NCBI GenBank assembly: GCA_023014485.1
Contig: JAJOZX010000089.1
Location: 1,027,501 to 1,091,500, forward strand
Direction: 5' to 3'
Length of the DNA stretch: 64,000 nt
Source of the DNA: Bathynomus jamesi
Lineage: Eukaryota; Arthropoda; Malacostraca; Isopoda; Cirolanidae
The notes beneath the pieces are model-generated. The model ran no database searches. It worked only from the letters and a program-made list of their open reading frames with translations, and was not told the DNA's origin. A program made the translations under genes and the position numbers. Shown in pieces: positions 42,900 through 53,066 of the stretch; position 1 is the first letter of the stretch; each line of letters begins with the position of its first letter.

Positions 42900-43205
42900 G
42901 TTTCCCGATAGACGACAAAGAGTTGAACAAGTGGCAAGTATCGGGGAGTAAAAATTAGGCGTGGGTGGCAAGTATCGGAGGTAAAAATTAGAGGTGGCAA
43001 ATCGCAGGGAGGGTAAAAAATGGGGTGGGGTCATTATCGGGGGATTAAAATTGGCTTATGGGCAAGTATGGGGTGGTGAAAATCGGGGGAGGGGCAAGTA
43101 TCGGGGAGGGAAATTTGGGGGCTAAATATCGGGAGGAAAATTGGGGATGCCAGTTATTGGTAGGTCAAATATCGTGGGGTAAAAATTTGGGGTTGGCAAG
43201 TGTAA
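42900..43205. repeat. G-rich degenerate tandem repeat
   Basis: Roughly ten imperfect units of about 30 bp built from GGCAAGTATCGGGGAGTAAA. Many GGG/GGGG runs lie on the plus strand. Confidence 0.75.
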
Positions 43206-43826
43206 TAAATGGAATTAATGTGATTGTTAACCCTTAAACTCCGAGGGTGGCTGAGATCGGCACCTGCCCAGAACGGGGAAAAATGGGGGTACAAAATATT
43301 TAATAGAAAATTATTTTTTAAACGAAAAAATTAGCGAGGAAAATTGATAGTAATGAATATAAAAGTCAATTATTTATTTTTTTATTGACATTGATGGTAA
43401 TTGCATTTCTTCCAAGGAGAAGTTGCGTTTTTACTTGCACTTGAAGTAACACCGGTTGACATGGATGGACCTCCACTTACCATGATTGAAGATAACTGCG
43501 CACGTTGCATTGCCCCCTGGGAACCCCTTCTTTTTCACTGCTATAGAGAGTGTTACCAATTATCACAAACCTGCGAATGAGAACTTTGTAAGAGTTGTTT
43601 TCTTACAAATAACTGATTTTACATAATTCAACTATGCTGGTTTCGAATAAGGTGTCCATTTTTTCTATTACGTAAGGATTTTCTGCAAACTGGAAGGGAA
43701 AAAACAACAACATAAATAAATATTATTTCAATTTACATTAGGTACCTATTTCTCTTTGTTATACTAATTACAAATGCAAACAACTTTAAAAAGAAAAGAC
43801 TATTAACGTCAACTACATATTCATCT
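43206..43826. other. No gene recognised; possible lone piggyBac-like end
   Basis: TTAACCCTTAAACTCCGAGG at 43227 resembles the end of the TTAA MITE at 7037, but I find no partner end. The rest is AT-rich without motifs. Confidence 0.35.
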
Positions 43827-44022
43827 TTATTTGTCCTGAGTTTTCTCGCGAGATCTATACCTTTTAATCTCGAATGTACGCGCTGTTCCTTTTCTTTTAT
43901 GTAATAATTCTGGAGTATCCCGTTTCAACATCCAGCAGTAATCAGCCATCATGCTGATGTCCAACCTTCCCTGATATCTCTTCTCCATTTCTTTGATGTC
44001 TTGGTGAAACCAAGCATTTATA
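43827..44022 (-). pseudogene. Second HGERFH-family transposase remnant, C-terminus
   Basis: The minus strand reads INAWFHQDIKEMEKRYQGRL then DISMMADYCWMLKRDTPELL and ends RSREKTQDK followed by TAA. It aligns with FHQQISVMENRYQGN and NMMGDYCWFLQKE of the 8.0-9.7 kb protein. Everything upstream of FHQ is lost, and no terminal repeats were found around it. Confidence 0.75.
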
Positions 44023-44370
44023 GGCAGTAGTTTTTAATCAAAATTTAATGAAAATTACTCGCATATGTAATTTGAAATATGACATTTTGTGAAAAATCTG
44101 TGCGTGATGGCGAAAAATGAATATTATTTTCGGAATCAGCCTGCAAGAATTACTGTATAAGTGATAAAATATTTTGGATAACAAAACCATCGCATGCCTG
44201 TGAAATTGTGAATGTGAATTATTGTTTTACCGAGTCAACATCCATTTATGTCGACCGGTGTTGGGGCAAAAGGATAAAACATCAATAGATCAGAGGATGT
44301 TGACCGTAGTAGTTTAATTAATGCAATCAATTTGACATGAATATTAATTAGAAATTTATTTTATATTAAC

Positions 44371-44422
<52 letters not shown>

Positions 44423-45165
44423 AGAGATTAGTTTTAAAATCTCAGTTGGTATTCCAAGAGATTAGTTTTAAAATTTAGTTAACAACTCTGCACCTCATTT
44501 TTAAATTGGTTTTCGCCGAGTTTCGTGGTTTATTGTAAATCTCATTAATTATATTAGGCTTAGACCGACTTAACCTCTCTCCCTCTTTCAATGTCATATT
44601 CATCTTAATTCGCCCTACCTTTAATCACCATATTTCAAAAGTTAAATGGAATAAAATCGTATAAAATCTGTTTCGAGTTTCGGCTTTCCCTTTCGTTAGG
44701 CCTATTGAGACACACGCTGCCGAGTCAGTCAGAAAGGCATTGTATGCAGTTAATTAAAGGATATTCGGTATAGAAAAGCCGTTAAAGTTTGTCATACGAA
44801 ATAAGTTCGATATAACAAATATTATTGAATAAACAAAAATCATGTTACCACAAGAAAAGAAACCACAACACGAGTATTTTCAGTAAATTTCTAACGACAA
44901 ATTCTTAACAATTATAATAGTACACGTGTGTGTGTATGTATATTCAAATTCTTTCAGAAAGCGAACTGATGTCATCACAATCAGCTGTTCTCCAAATACT
45001 CGAATTTTAATGAAAACAAGCCCTTATTCAGGAGAAATATAGGGCGCGAGAAGAACAAACATTTCTCGACTGCTGATTGGTCCACGCATCATGGATCCTC
45101 CGCTTATAATCAGTTACTGAAGATCGCATAGTTGAACTTCTTGAAACAAAATTAACATGTGCTTC
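44023..45165. other. No gene recognised; (GA)n tract
   Basis: Holds a (GA)n tract of about 25 units at 44373-44427 and two copies of GAGATTAGTTTTAAAAT around 44427 and 44458. Nothing else is recognised. Confidence 0.5.
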
Positions 45166-45893
45166 GTAGAAATAAATTTTATTTAACTTTTTAAGTTTCT
45201 TCATGACGTCATCGGTATTTATGATTGTAATGGAGTGGAAGATATATTATATTTAGATTTTCAAAAGGCATTTCACAAAGTTACTAATCAACGATTGCTG
45301 GAAATTCTTAAAATGTCACGGAATAAGTGGTCAAATTCTTAATTGAATTGATAAGTGGTTAACTGGTAGAAAATAAAGAGTAGTAATTAACGAGGAAAAT
45401 GAGGAAGAGTCCGGGTGGGCTAATGTAACTAGCCTTGTTCGGTAAGGGTCAATTTTGGGACCAGTATTTTTCATAATATACATTAATGGTCTTATCAATT
45501 TATTGAGTAAATTCTCTAAATTTGCTGACGTTAGTAAAATTTAGTGGAGTGGTCGGATCACCTGAAGATCAGGGCCCCCAGCCTTTAGTTAGCTTTATAG
45601 GGCTAACTAACGAAAATATCACGACCTTAGATGTATATTTATGCATCCAGGTTATCACATCGGTAAATTTTAATATATTATGGGAAAGAATGTGGATCTC
45701 TTAAACTATCTCCCCCCCCAACATACTCTTTTCAACAATCACCACCCCAATGTTGATTTTTTCAACTATATCCCCCCAAAGTTTAAACTCTGCAAATTAA
45801 CCAAAATAAGATAAGAAAACAATAACAAAAAATTTATTATTTATTGCAAACATATAATAAATAGAGAACCATTATTTACATACGATAAAATTT

Positions 45894-46031
45894 GAATGCC
45901 CGGTTAGGTCAACTGTACGCCCTTGACGACTGGTTAGGTTTAGTCGTGATATTTGCATTAGTTTTAACGAAAATATCACGACTAAACCTAACCAATCGTC
46001 AAGGGCGTACAGTTGACCTAACCGGGCATTC
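45894..46031. repeat. 138-bp palindrome of the TTAGG-containing module
   Basis: Arms of about 67 bp from GAATGCCCGGTTAGGTCAAC to the centre TTAGTTTTAACG and back are nearly perfect. 46022-46140 continues with about five tandem units of the arm end (ATTCAGTTGACCTAACCGGG). Confidence 0.88.
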
Positions 46032-46184
46032 AATGAACCTAACCGGGTATTCAGTTGACCTAACCGGGCAGCGGGTATTCAATTGACCTGACCTGGAATT
46101 CAGTTGACCTAACCGGGCATTCAGTTAACCTAACTGGGCATACATATATATATATATCGAAACCTTCGGTAAAATTATTGAATG

Positions 46185-46380
46185 CCCGGTTAGTTAATTG
46201 AATATCCGGTTAGGTCAACTGTACGCCCTTGACAATTGGTTAGGTTAAGTCGTGATAGTTTCGTTAAAACGCAGGATATTTTTGCTACCCGCACGAAGGG
46301 TAGCAAAAATAACTACCTGGTTAGGTTCATTGAACCAATCGTTAAGAGCGTACAGTTGACCAAACCGGGCATTCAAATTT
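46185..46380. repeat. Second, decayed palindrome of the same module
   Basis: GGTTAGGTCAACTGTACGCC at about 46208 and CGTACAGTTGACCAAACCGG near 46350 pair as diverged arms. The centre holds a smaller hairpin, TTTTTGCTACCCGC/GGGTAGCAAAAA. Confidence 0.75.
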
Positions 46381-46745
46381 TATCCTATGTAAATAATGGT
46401 TCTCTATAAACCGGAAATATGATAGAATATAATAGAATTTTCAAGATATGTATCTTATATAAATATCTTAAAAATTCTATTATGTAAATAAGATAAGTCA
46501 AATATGTTAAGTTATCTTTTCCCTAATATTGACCTTTCAAACTATGTTCCCCTTCTCTGAAGCTGAGGAGGAAATAGTTTAAAAGATTCAAGAATGTTAA
46601 ACGAAGCCTCTAAGGAAAAAGATTTAGGTGTCATTGTTACAAAGACTTTTAAAGTTTTAAAAATAATGTTTAGGAGCGTTCAGTAAAGCTCATAAAGTAT
46701 CCGGTTTTCTCTCTCGTAATTTTGAATATAAATATGAAGATATTG

Positions 46746-47283
46746 GGAGTAAGTGTAGTTTACGTCCACCTCACGCAAAAGGGGACACAAACTACACTAG
46801 GTCAAAGTTGGGGAACGTAAACTACACTAAGATCTTTAGGAGACATTTTTTTAAAGGAATCCATCAAATAAAACGTTAAAACTAACGAAAATATTACGAC
46901 TTAACCTAACCAATCGTCAATATGTATATATATATATATAAATTGACGATTGGTTAGGTTGTCGTAATATTTTCGTTAGTTTTAACGTTTAATTTGATTA
47001 GGTATACGTGGACAAAGTTGGGGAACCCAAACTACACTAGGATAATGTAGGGGAACGTAAACTACACTAGGATAATGTAGGGGAACGTAAACTACACTAG
47101 GATAATGTAGGGGAACGTAAACTACAATAGGATAATGTAGGGGAACGTAGACTACACTAGGATAATGTGAGGGAACGTAGACTACACTAGGATAATGTAG
47201 GGAAACGTAGACTACACTAGGATAATGTAGGGGAACGTAAACTACATAAGGCACCACAGGGGGACGTAAACTACACTTACTCC
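46746..47283. mobile_element. 538-bp MITE with AGATATTG target duplication and internal minisatellite
   Basis: Termini GGAGTAAGTGTAGTTTACGT and complement (about 22 bp) are flanked by AGATATTG at 46738-46745 and 47284-47291. Removing it restores the LINE frame as YKYEDIVLPLYK. Inside are a palindrome (46864-46999, CGTTAGTTTTAACG-type arms with a TA loop) and a 30-bp minisatellite. Confidence 0.9.
47041..47250. repeat. 30-bp minisatellite, seven units
   Basis: The unit GATAATGTAGGGGAACGTAA plus ACTACACTAG repeats with exact 30-bp period and only a few substitutions. Diverged single units lie at 46800 and 47011. The unit shares GTAAACTACACT with the element ends, so the array grew from terminal sequence. 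Confidence 0.95.
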
Positions 47284-47760
47284 AGATATTGTTTTGCCAT
47301 TATATAAGTGACTTATTCCATTTAGAATATGCTGTAAAATTTTGGCCGTCCTATATGAGTAAGGATATAGAAATGGTAGAAAGGGTTCAGCCCCGAGTAA
47401 AATAGCTTAATCCAACATTACATACGATTATTAAATCATAAGAAGACCGACTCAAAAAGCTGAATTTATATACCCTTCAAACTCAGCGTTTGAGAAGCGA
47501 ATTAATTTAGATTTTAAAATTTTAAATCGATTTCACAGCGTAATTTAGAATTTTTTTGTTTTACCTGGACAAGAGAATATTACGAGAAATAGTGGCTTTA
47601 AAATAAGAGGCAAAAGATTTGGGACAAACGTTGCGAGGGGATTTTTCACCACTGAGATAGTCGAGAGGTGGAATAGCCTTCCCGCGAAGATCGTGGCGAG
47701 TACTTCAATTTTAATTAAAAAGTGGGTGAATTGGGATGTTTTTTATTTAGTATAGGGAGT

Positions 47761-48880
47761 AGCTCGAGTCTACTTTTGTAGTAAAGTACTGATGAGATCT
47801 GGTTGTAGAACACTAGGAGTTCTCAGATTATAACCCATTGCGAGAGACTTGAAGCTTGATGAGAATTCTAGGGAGTCAGAACCTCCGAATAACTAATTAA
47901 TTTTAAAGGATGGATACTCTTTAGGTACATAGTGCCTATGTATACAGATACAAGCAGTGATATCCCTATAGATGTAAATGTAATAGGAGGGGCTGGTCTG
48001 GTCTTGTTATAGTACAATGGGTGTTGTCAAGATGAGAACGCTTGGAATAAGCCTACAAAGGAAGGACATAGAGGGAGTGGATTTGGGGTGGAGTTGGGAT
48101 TAGTGATGTCCCCGTTTGATTGTAAATGTAGTAGGTGGTGCTGGTCAGGTCTGGTTTCTTTTTTCAGGAAAGATTCCAGAAAGTGTTTATTTCAAACAGT
48201 TTATTGGTGTTTCATTCGTGAAAAGGACACTTTAGAGACGAATAAAGTTTACAGTTTAATAAAATTGTTATAGAAAACGGGAATCAAATGGAGTTTTGAG
48301 GGTAAACTTTTAACTTATCGTTATCATCTGTAATTGCAATGGTTACAAGGTTTTAAAACTTATAAATTACAGTGTAACACAATAATTAAGGTCATGGAAA
48401 GTCATGGAAGGTCATTGTTCTTTCAAAGTTTCGCGTGAAGTTCCTAGAAGTCAGAAACATTATAGTTGAATGTTTTATGGAATTCTGTCAACCATGCCGA
48501 AAAGGATGTCCCAAGCCAATTCTAAGAAATGGGAGGGTGAATTAGTGACGAGTCCGCTGATCGAAAACTTTTTTGTCTCCAATGATTAGTGTCAGTTGAA
48601 GGACGTAATTCAATAAACAGACTAACGTGAAAAGTTGAAATTCCTTGGGATTGTAGCGAAACGAAATTATCGCCTCAAAATTGAATTTGAGATTCTTTTT
48701 CAGAGGTCAAAGGTCAGTGGTCAGTTAATTTTATATATTCGTTATCTGTCGTTTTATCTATCGAGTGTTAGTAGATAAAATATTCCATGTGTCCTTAAAC
48801 TATTAAAAAAACACCTACAATTCCTTCCATTTCCTATTTAAATAAAAAAAAATTACCCACAATGTTTCAACCAACAAAAC
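47761..48880. other. LINE 3' region, then no gene recognised
   Basis: 47940-48150 contains two diverged copies of a segment ending in GGTGCTGGTCTGGTCTGG-like sequence, likely the LINE 3' untranslated region. Beyond that nothing is recognised. Confidence 0.4.
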
Positions 48881-48884
48881 AAAG

Positions 48885-49060
48885 GGGATGGGGGTAATGG
48901 GGAAAGGGAAGTTATGCAACAAGGAGGTGGGGGGTTTGGTGGGAGAGGTAGCATGACTTCCCCCCAAAGGGGTAACCCAAACGTGCCCTCGCCGTGGGCG
49001 AGTTTGCGAAGCACAAGCCCCGCCCGTAGGGCAGGGAGCCGAAAGCCCTGCTTGTTAAAA
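48885..49060 (-). repeat. Dispersed G-rich repeat
   Basis: Shares CCCCAAAGGGGTAACCC, GCGAGTTTGCGAAGCACAA and CCGTAGGGCAGGGAGCCGAA with 54840-54930. These are two copies of one unclassified repeat. Confidence 0.75.
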
Positions 49061-49622
49061 TATAAAAAATAAAATGTGAAATGCAAAATTTGATTTGAAT
49101 TAGAGGTCCTTCTTTACTCTTGAAATGGAAATTCTTTTGCCAATTATTTTCATTTTATAAAAAAAAAAAAAATCCTAAAATTAAAATTTATTCACCCGTT
49201 TCTGAAACTTCATTTTACTTGAAGAAAAGAAAATAGAGATAAAATTAACTTTCTTTTTTGGAAGAATGTTTTAGACTTTTCTTCCCTATTTTTTTTACAA
49301 AGTCTGATTTTGCGTTCATTGACATCTTTTAATATTTACTCGTGTTTGCTGTCTCTTCTCGAACAAAGACCTCATGAATATGCGTGCATGGTGCCCACCC
49401 TTGAAAGGCTTCGTGTCTTTGCGAAAAAGAGTGCTTTTAATGAATTTCAGATTTGTTATGAATTTTATCAGAGGCGGAAAAAGATGAAATGATTTCAGAT
49501 ATCGGAATCAAAGTATCGGTACTAAGAGTGCTTTATCCATATTCTGTCGGCACATAATCGGCATATAGTGTGTTCTTTAAAGTTCAAGTTGATATTCATT
49601 GGTTTGAAAGAATTTGTTAAGT
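49061..49622. other. No gene recognised
   Basis: AT-rich sequence. A 60-codon plus-strand frame at 49310 has no recognisable motif and no conserved context. Confidence 0.4.
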
Positions 49623-49630
49623 CATAATAG

Positions 49631-49833
49631 GGAGCTATTGAAGAATAGGGACCCCAGCCTTTTTTAGTTAGCTTTATAAGGCTAACTAACGAAAATATCA
49701 TGACCTAACCTAACCAATCGTCAAGGGCGTACAGTTAACCTAACGATTGGTTAGGTTAGGTCGTGATATTTTCGTTAGTTAACCTTATAAGCCTAACTAA
49801 AGAAGGCTGGGGTCCCTATTCTTCAATAGCTCC
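49631..49833. mobile_element. 203-bp fully palindromic MITE, CATAATAG target duplication
   Basis: Arms of about 97 bp start GGAGCTATTGAAGAATAGGG and meet at the TTAGG-containing module (CCTAACCAATCGTCAAGGGC). CATAATAG flanks both ends (49623-49630, 49834-49841). A GGAG start with an 8-bp duplication fits Merlin-type mobilisation, but no such transposase is in the window. Confidence 0.88.
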
Positions 49834-49841
49834 CATAATAG

Positions 49842-50430
49842 TAACTGAAGTATCTGGTTGAATTGTGAAACGTTGATCGGAATAAAATAATTCAACCCTG
49901 AATTTGTTCATGTAAACGCGCCAAGAATTATGAAACTTAAATTAGTTACAAGTCTGAAAAATGCCTCCTCCAAAAAGGCAAATCTTTTTTATATGCATTA
50001 TAATACTAAACCTCAAAAAGAACGGGACAAGAATACATATAGAAAACATTTGACGTTAAGAAATTAAAGTTAATAAAACAAAAAATATTTAGCGGCAGCT
50101 TTTAACATGTACACTGAGACTAGGATTTATATCAAGATGTGGGAAATTCTTTCAGCGAACAAGTGCCCTGAGGTGATGACAGTATTTTCATCAAACTTCG
50201 ATACTTTATGAAATACTTCTCGGGGACTGATTCCTTGAAAATAATTTAATCAAAATGGGTGGCGCCATCTACTGGAGGAAATGTCAATTAAATACCATTT
50301 CAGTTTATTTTCATAAACCGAATGTAATTACACGCATATCAGTTTTATGTTAATCAAGAACAACATACTCAATACATTAGAAATAAATTCACTGAATCAA
50401 TAAATAGGGAGAAAAGTAATTATATTTAAT
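49842..50430. other. No gene recognised; one CTCF-like motif
   Basis: AT-rich, with the motif listed at 50261. Nothing else is recognised. Confidence 0.4.
50261..50275 (-). promoter_or_regulatory. CTCF-like motif
   Basis: The minus strand reads CCAGTAGATGGCGCC, fitting the CTCF consensus CCASYAGRKGGCRS at every position. Chance occurrence is possible, and no other evidence of an insulator is visible. Confidence 0.35.
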
Positions 50431-51545
50431 ATGAAGGAGCAACCAGATAGTATTGAAGGAATACAAGTAGCAGATAATATACAGGGTGATTCAAAAGTCA
50501 GGTTACATAGGGAAGTACTGTATTATGTAATGATACAGAGGAATAGTCACATCACACGTTCGATATGGCCGCCGTTAACGGCAATGCACTTGTGCAGCCA
50601 ACTAGGAATATCACATCAATGCGCTCCTCCTTCGATAACATCCCATAACTCATTTACCTGCAAAGAAACAGAAAAGCCCTATGTAACCTGACTTTTGAAT
50701 CACCCTGTAGTATACTTAGGACTGCATATTGCCAACAAGAGAAATTGTTTTAGCGAACAAAGAGGCATAATGATCCAAAAGGCGCAAAAATTGGCAAACT
50801 TAATTAACAACCGTGATAATTGCGAAGAGCCGTAATAAGATATTAATTGGTAAAACATATTGGAAGCACGTAGCACTACCATCTATATTATATGGCACAA
50901 ATGTTATAAATCTGACTAGGGCAGAAATTGAAAAGTTGCAGAGGATTGAAAATGGTGTCAAAGGCAAATTTTAGGAGCATCAAGATACGCACCAATATGT
51001 ACTTTGCGAGGAGAAATAGGTGCTTCATCCATGGAGTTCAGATTTAATAAAGGGAAGCTTAAAATTGAGGATATGAAAGGGAAGGGAAAGAGTAAGTGGT
51101 TTAAAGGTATTGAAAAATTTATGAAAGTGGTATAAGCATGTTGTAATTAAAAATGTTAACTGAAGAAGAGGTAAAGGAGCGGGTAAAGATTTGAGATTCA
51201 AGAATGTGGAAGGATAAGGTAACATTAAAGGCTAGTTTGCAATTATATAGAGAATGGAAGCGGGAAGTTAGGGGTGAAGAGGACATATACGATAATACCC
51301 TAGGTTCAATTTTACTATATAATAACAGAACAAACACCCTACCCCTAAATGATAGAAAAAGATTTGAGAATGGTGATACCAATTATCAAGTGTGTGGAAC
51401 TGATACAGAAGATTGAGAACATTTCATACTTTGGTGCCCAGAATACCTAGAAGAGCGTAGATTAGATGGTAGACTTCAGCAACCTTATGTAGAGAATAAA
51501 AGCAAAATACTGTACTTGGGAAACTATTATTTGACGCAAATAAAA
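50431..51545 (+). pseudogene. LINE reverse transcriptase C-terminal part, with MITE inserted
   Basis: MKEQPDSIEGIQVADNI (50431) is interrupted by the MITE at 50482-50707, then VYLGLHIANKRNCFSEQRGI follows. Further on are ALPSILYGTNVINLTRAEIE, KLQRIENGVK, ICTLRGEIGASSMEFRFNKG and a C-terminal Cys/His region (YQVCGT...EHFILWCPEYLEERR). This resembles the thumb and terminal zinc knuckle of jockey/I-type polymerases. Several frameshifts and a stop before EHF are present. Confidence 0.75.
50482..50707. mobile_element. 226-bp MITE derived from a DD41D-type element
   Basis: Perfect 29-bp termini (CAGGGTGATTCAAAAGTCAG...) are flanked by TA. On the minus strand the interior encodes LHKCIAVNGGHIERVM, the last residues of a transposase, so it arose by internal deletion. 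Removing it with one TA restores ADNI-VYLGL in the host LINE. Confidence 0.9.
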
Positions 51546-51831
51546 TAGATAAAAAAATAAATAATGCTCTGCAAGTTCTGGAGAAGGAGAGATAGAAGAC
51601 TGAGAAGTTAAGAAATAGGGGCGCCGCTGAAAAGGCAATGCCCCGGAGTAACATCAGCACCAATGCCACTGAAGATTTGAATTTTGCGAGCCGCCAAGTT
51701 ATCCACTCTGCCATGAGACGTTAAGCTGTACTGAGAGTATTTATACTCTTTCGCATTGGTTTCAGTATGTATATTTTAATAATACGTATATATACAGTTT
51801 CTGTTCATATATATATATATATATATATATA

Positions 51832-53007
51832 CAGGGTGGGCCGTAAGTTTCCATACATAGGAAAAATAAACATTTTTTTATGGACAACCATTTTTATTTA
51901 TATAATATGCTCTACATGGTTGCCATTGTTTTGAAAACACATTTCAATACGTGTTCCCCACTGTTGATGAACACGCATTAGCACAGTTGACGTTATGCTT
52001 GTAATGGCGTTGGTGATACGTTCCTTTAGATGATTTATGTCTCGTATCTTTTCCTGATACACCATGGCCTTCAAGTGCCCCCAAAGATAGAAATCAAGGG
52101 GGGTGAGATCTGGGGATCTGGGAGGCCACTCCACAGGACCACGCCGACCAATCCAAGCATCCGGAAACTGCTGCTGATCCAAATACCGACGCACGTGAAG
52201 ACCATAATGAGGTGGAGCTCCATCTTGCTGGAAGTAAACTGGGAAGTTACCTTCCTCGTTTAGCAGGGATGGGAAAATCTCTTCTTGCAACATGTTAAGA
52301 TACCTTTCGGCATTAAGATTTCCACTGACAAAAATTGGTCCAATAATTCTGTCACCCCATATCCCGGCCCACACCATCACTTTACCGGCACCTTGCATCT
52401 TCGTCGGACTCAGCCAGTTAGGGTTAGCATTACTCCAATAACGTATGTTTTGCCGATTAACCTCTCCATTGACGTAAAAATTTGCTTCATCAGTAAACAA
52501 GATCTTAGTTGAAAAGTTTGCACCCTCGTTCACTTTGGTTAATGCCCATTCACAGAATTCCATCCGTCTATCCGGGTCGTCTTCACTCAAATGCTGTGCC
52601 ATATGCAATTTGTATGGATGCCATTTGTTTGCTTTCAAAATGTCGATCTGCTGACACCACTTTCTGCAGACAACCGTCGTGTACTTTTTCTGGGACTCCG
52701 TGTAAGCGCTGTAAGTATCGTAGCTGTTGTGTCTTCATCGGTGGCTGTACGTCTTGGACCACTTCGCGGTTGATCTGCAACATTTCCAGTTTTCTGAAAC
52801 TTGTTAATAAGTTTTGCCACAGTGTCGTGTGTGATGTTCGTTCCATGTTGTCTGTTAAAGTTCATTGCAACCATGCGACTGCTTCCCGACTCAGCCATCA
52901 GTATGATTTCAATTCGTTGCTCTTTCGTCAAACGCATATTCTTAGGGTATCTGAAACATAAAAACAAACGTTTAATTTTTCCTATGTATGGAAACTTACG
53001 GCCCACC

Positions 53008-53010
<3 letters not shown>
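51832..53010 (-). mobile_element. DD41D-type Tc1/mariner element, nearly intact
   Basis: Identical termini of about 36 bp (CAGGGTGGGCCGTAAGTTTC...) are flanked by TA within (TA)n tracts. Length 1,179 bp. Terminal identity and a single coding lesion indicate recent activity. Confidence 0.95.
51901..52937 (-). pseudogene. DD41D-type transposase with a single frameshift
   Basis: It starts MRLTKEQRIEIILMAESGSS at 52937 and continues through the HTH region (INKFQKTGNVADQPRSGPRR) to ESGVSRST. One frameshift lies near 52640, then ILKANKWHPYKLHMAQHLSE. Catalytic motifs are ILFTDEANFYVNG, YFQQDGAPPHYGL and SPDLTPLDFYLWG. I count 42 residues between the last two aspartates, one more than in its relatives, owing to an extra residue in LDQQQFPD. 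It ends CFQNNGNHVEHII with a stop. The full protein would be about 345 residues. Confidence 0.92.

Positions 53011-53062
<52 letters not shown>
53011..53062. repeat. (TA)n microsatellite
   Basis: About 26 TA units between the transposon and the next repeat. Confidence 0.95.

Positions 53063-53066
<4 letters not shown>

Larger units (their letters stand above)
45694..46589. mobile_element. 896-bp non-autonomous element, AAGAATGT target duplication
   Basis: Ends are GGATCTCTTAAACTAT and complement GAATCTTTTAAACTAT. AAGAATGT lies at 45686-45693 and 46590-46597. Deep inside, longer inverted arms (AGAACCATTATTTACATA... at 45865 and 46395) enclose two palindromes of the TTAGG-containing module. 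Coding content is absent. Confidence 0.82.
45170..47760 (+). mobile_element. CR1-like LINE, interrupted by two MITE-type elements
   Basis: Plus-strand polymerase pieces: DILYLDFQKAFHKVTNQRLL (about 45235), GSILGPVFF-like remnants (about 45450), FADVSKI and GVVGSPEDQ (45520-45575). Next comes LNEASKEKDLGVIV (46600), then NFEYKYED before and IVLPLY after the second insertion. The tail has RRLRSELI-, NGFKIRGKRF- and WNSLPAKIV-like blocks (47440-47700). Insertions at 45694-46589 and 46746-47283 are each removable with their 8-bp duplications, restoring the reading. A truncated copy of the MITE at 49631 lies at about 45568-45625. Many other frameshifts. Confidence 0.8.

Noticed and set aside
43227..43250. 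piggyBac-like element starting at TTAACCCTTAAACTCC
   Set aside because: Only one end is visible and there is no transposase similarity nearby.
47041..47250. CRISPR array
   Set aside because: Units are contiguous 30-bp tandem repeats with no spacers, in a eukaryotic MITE.
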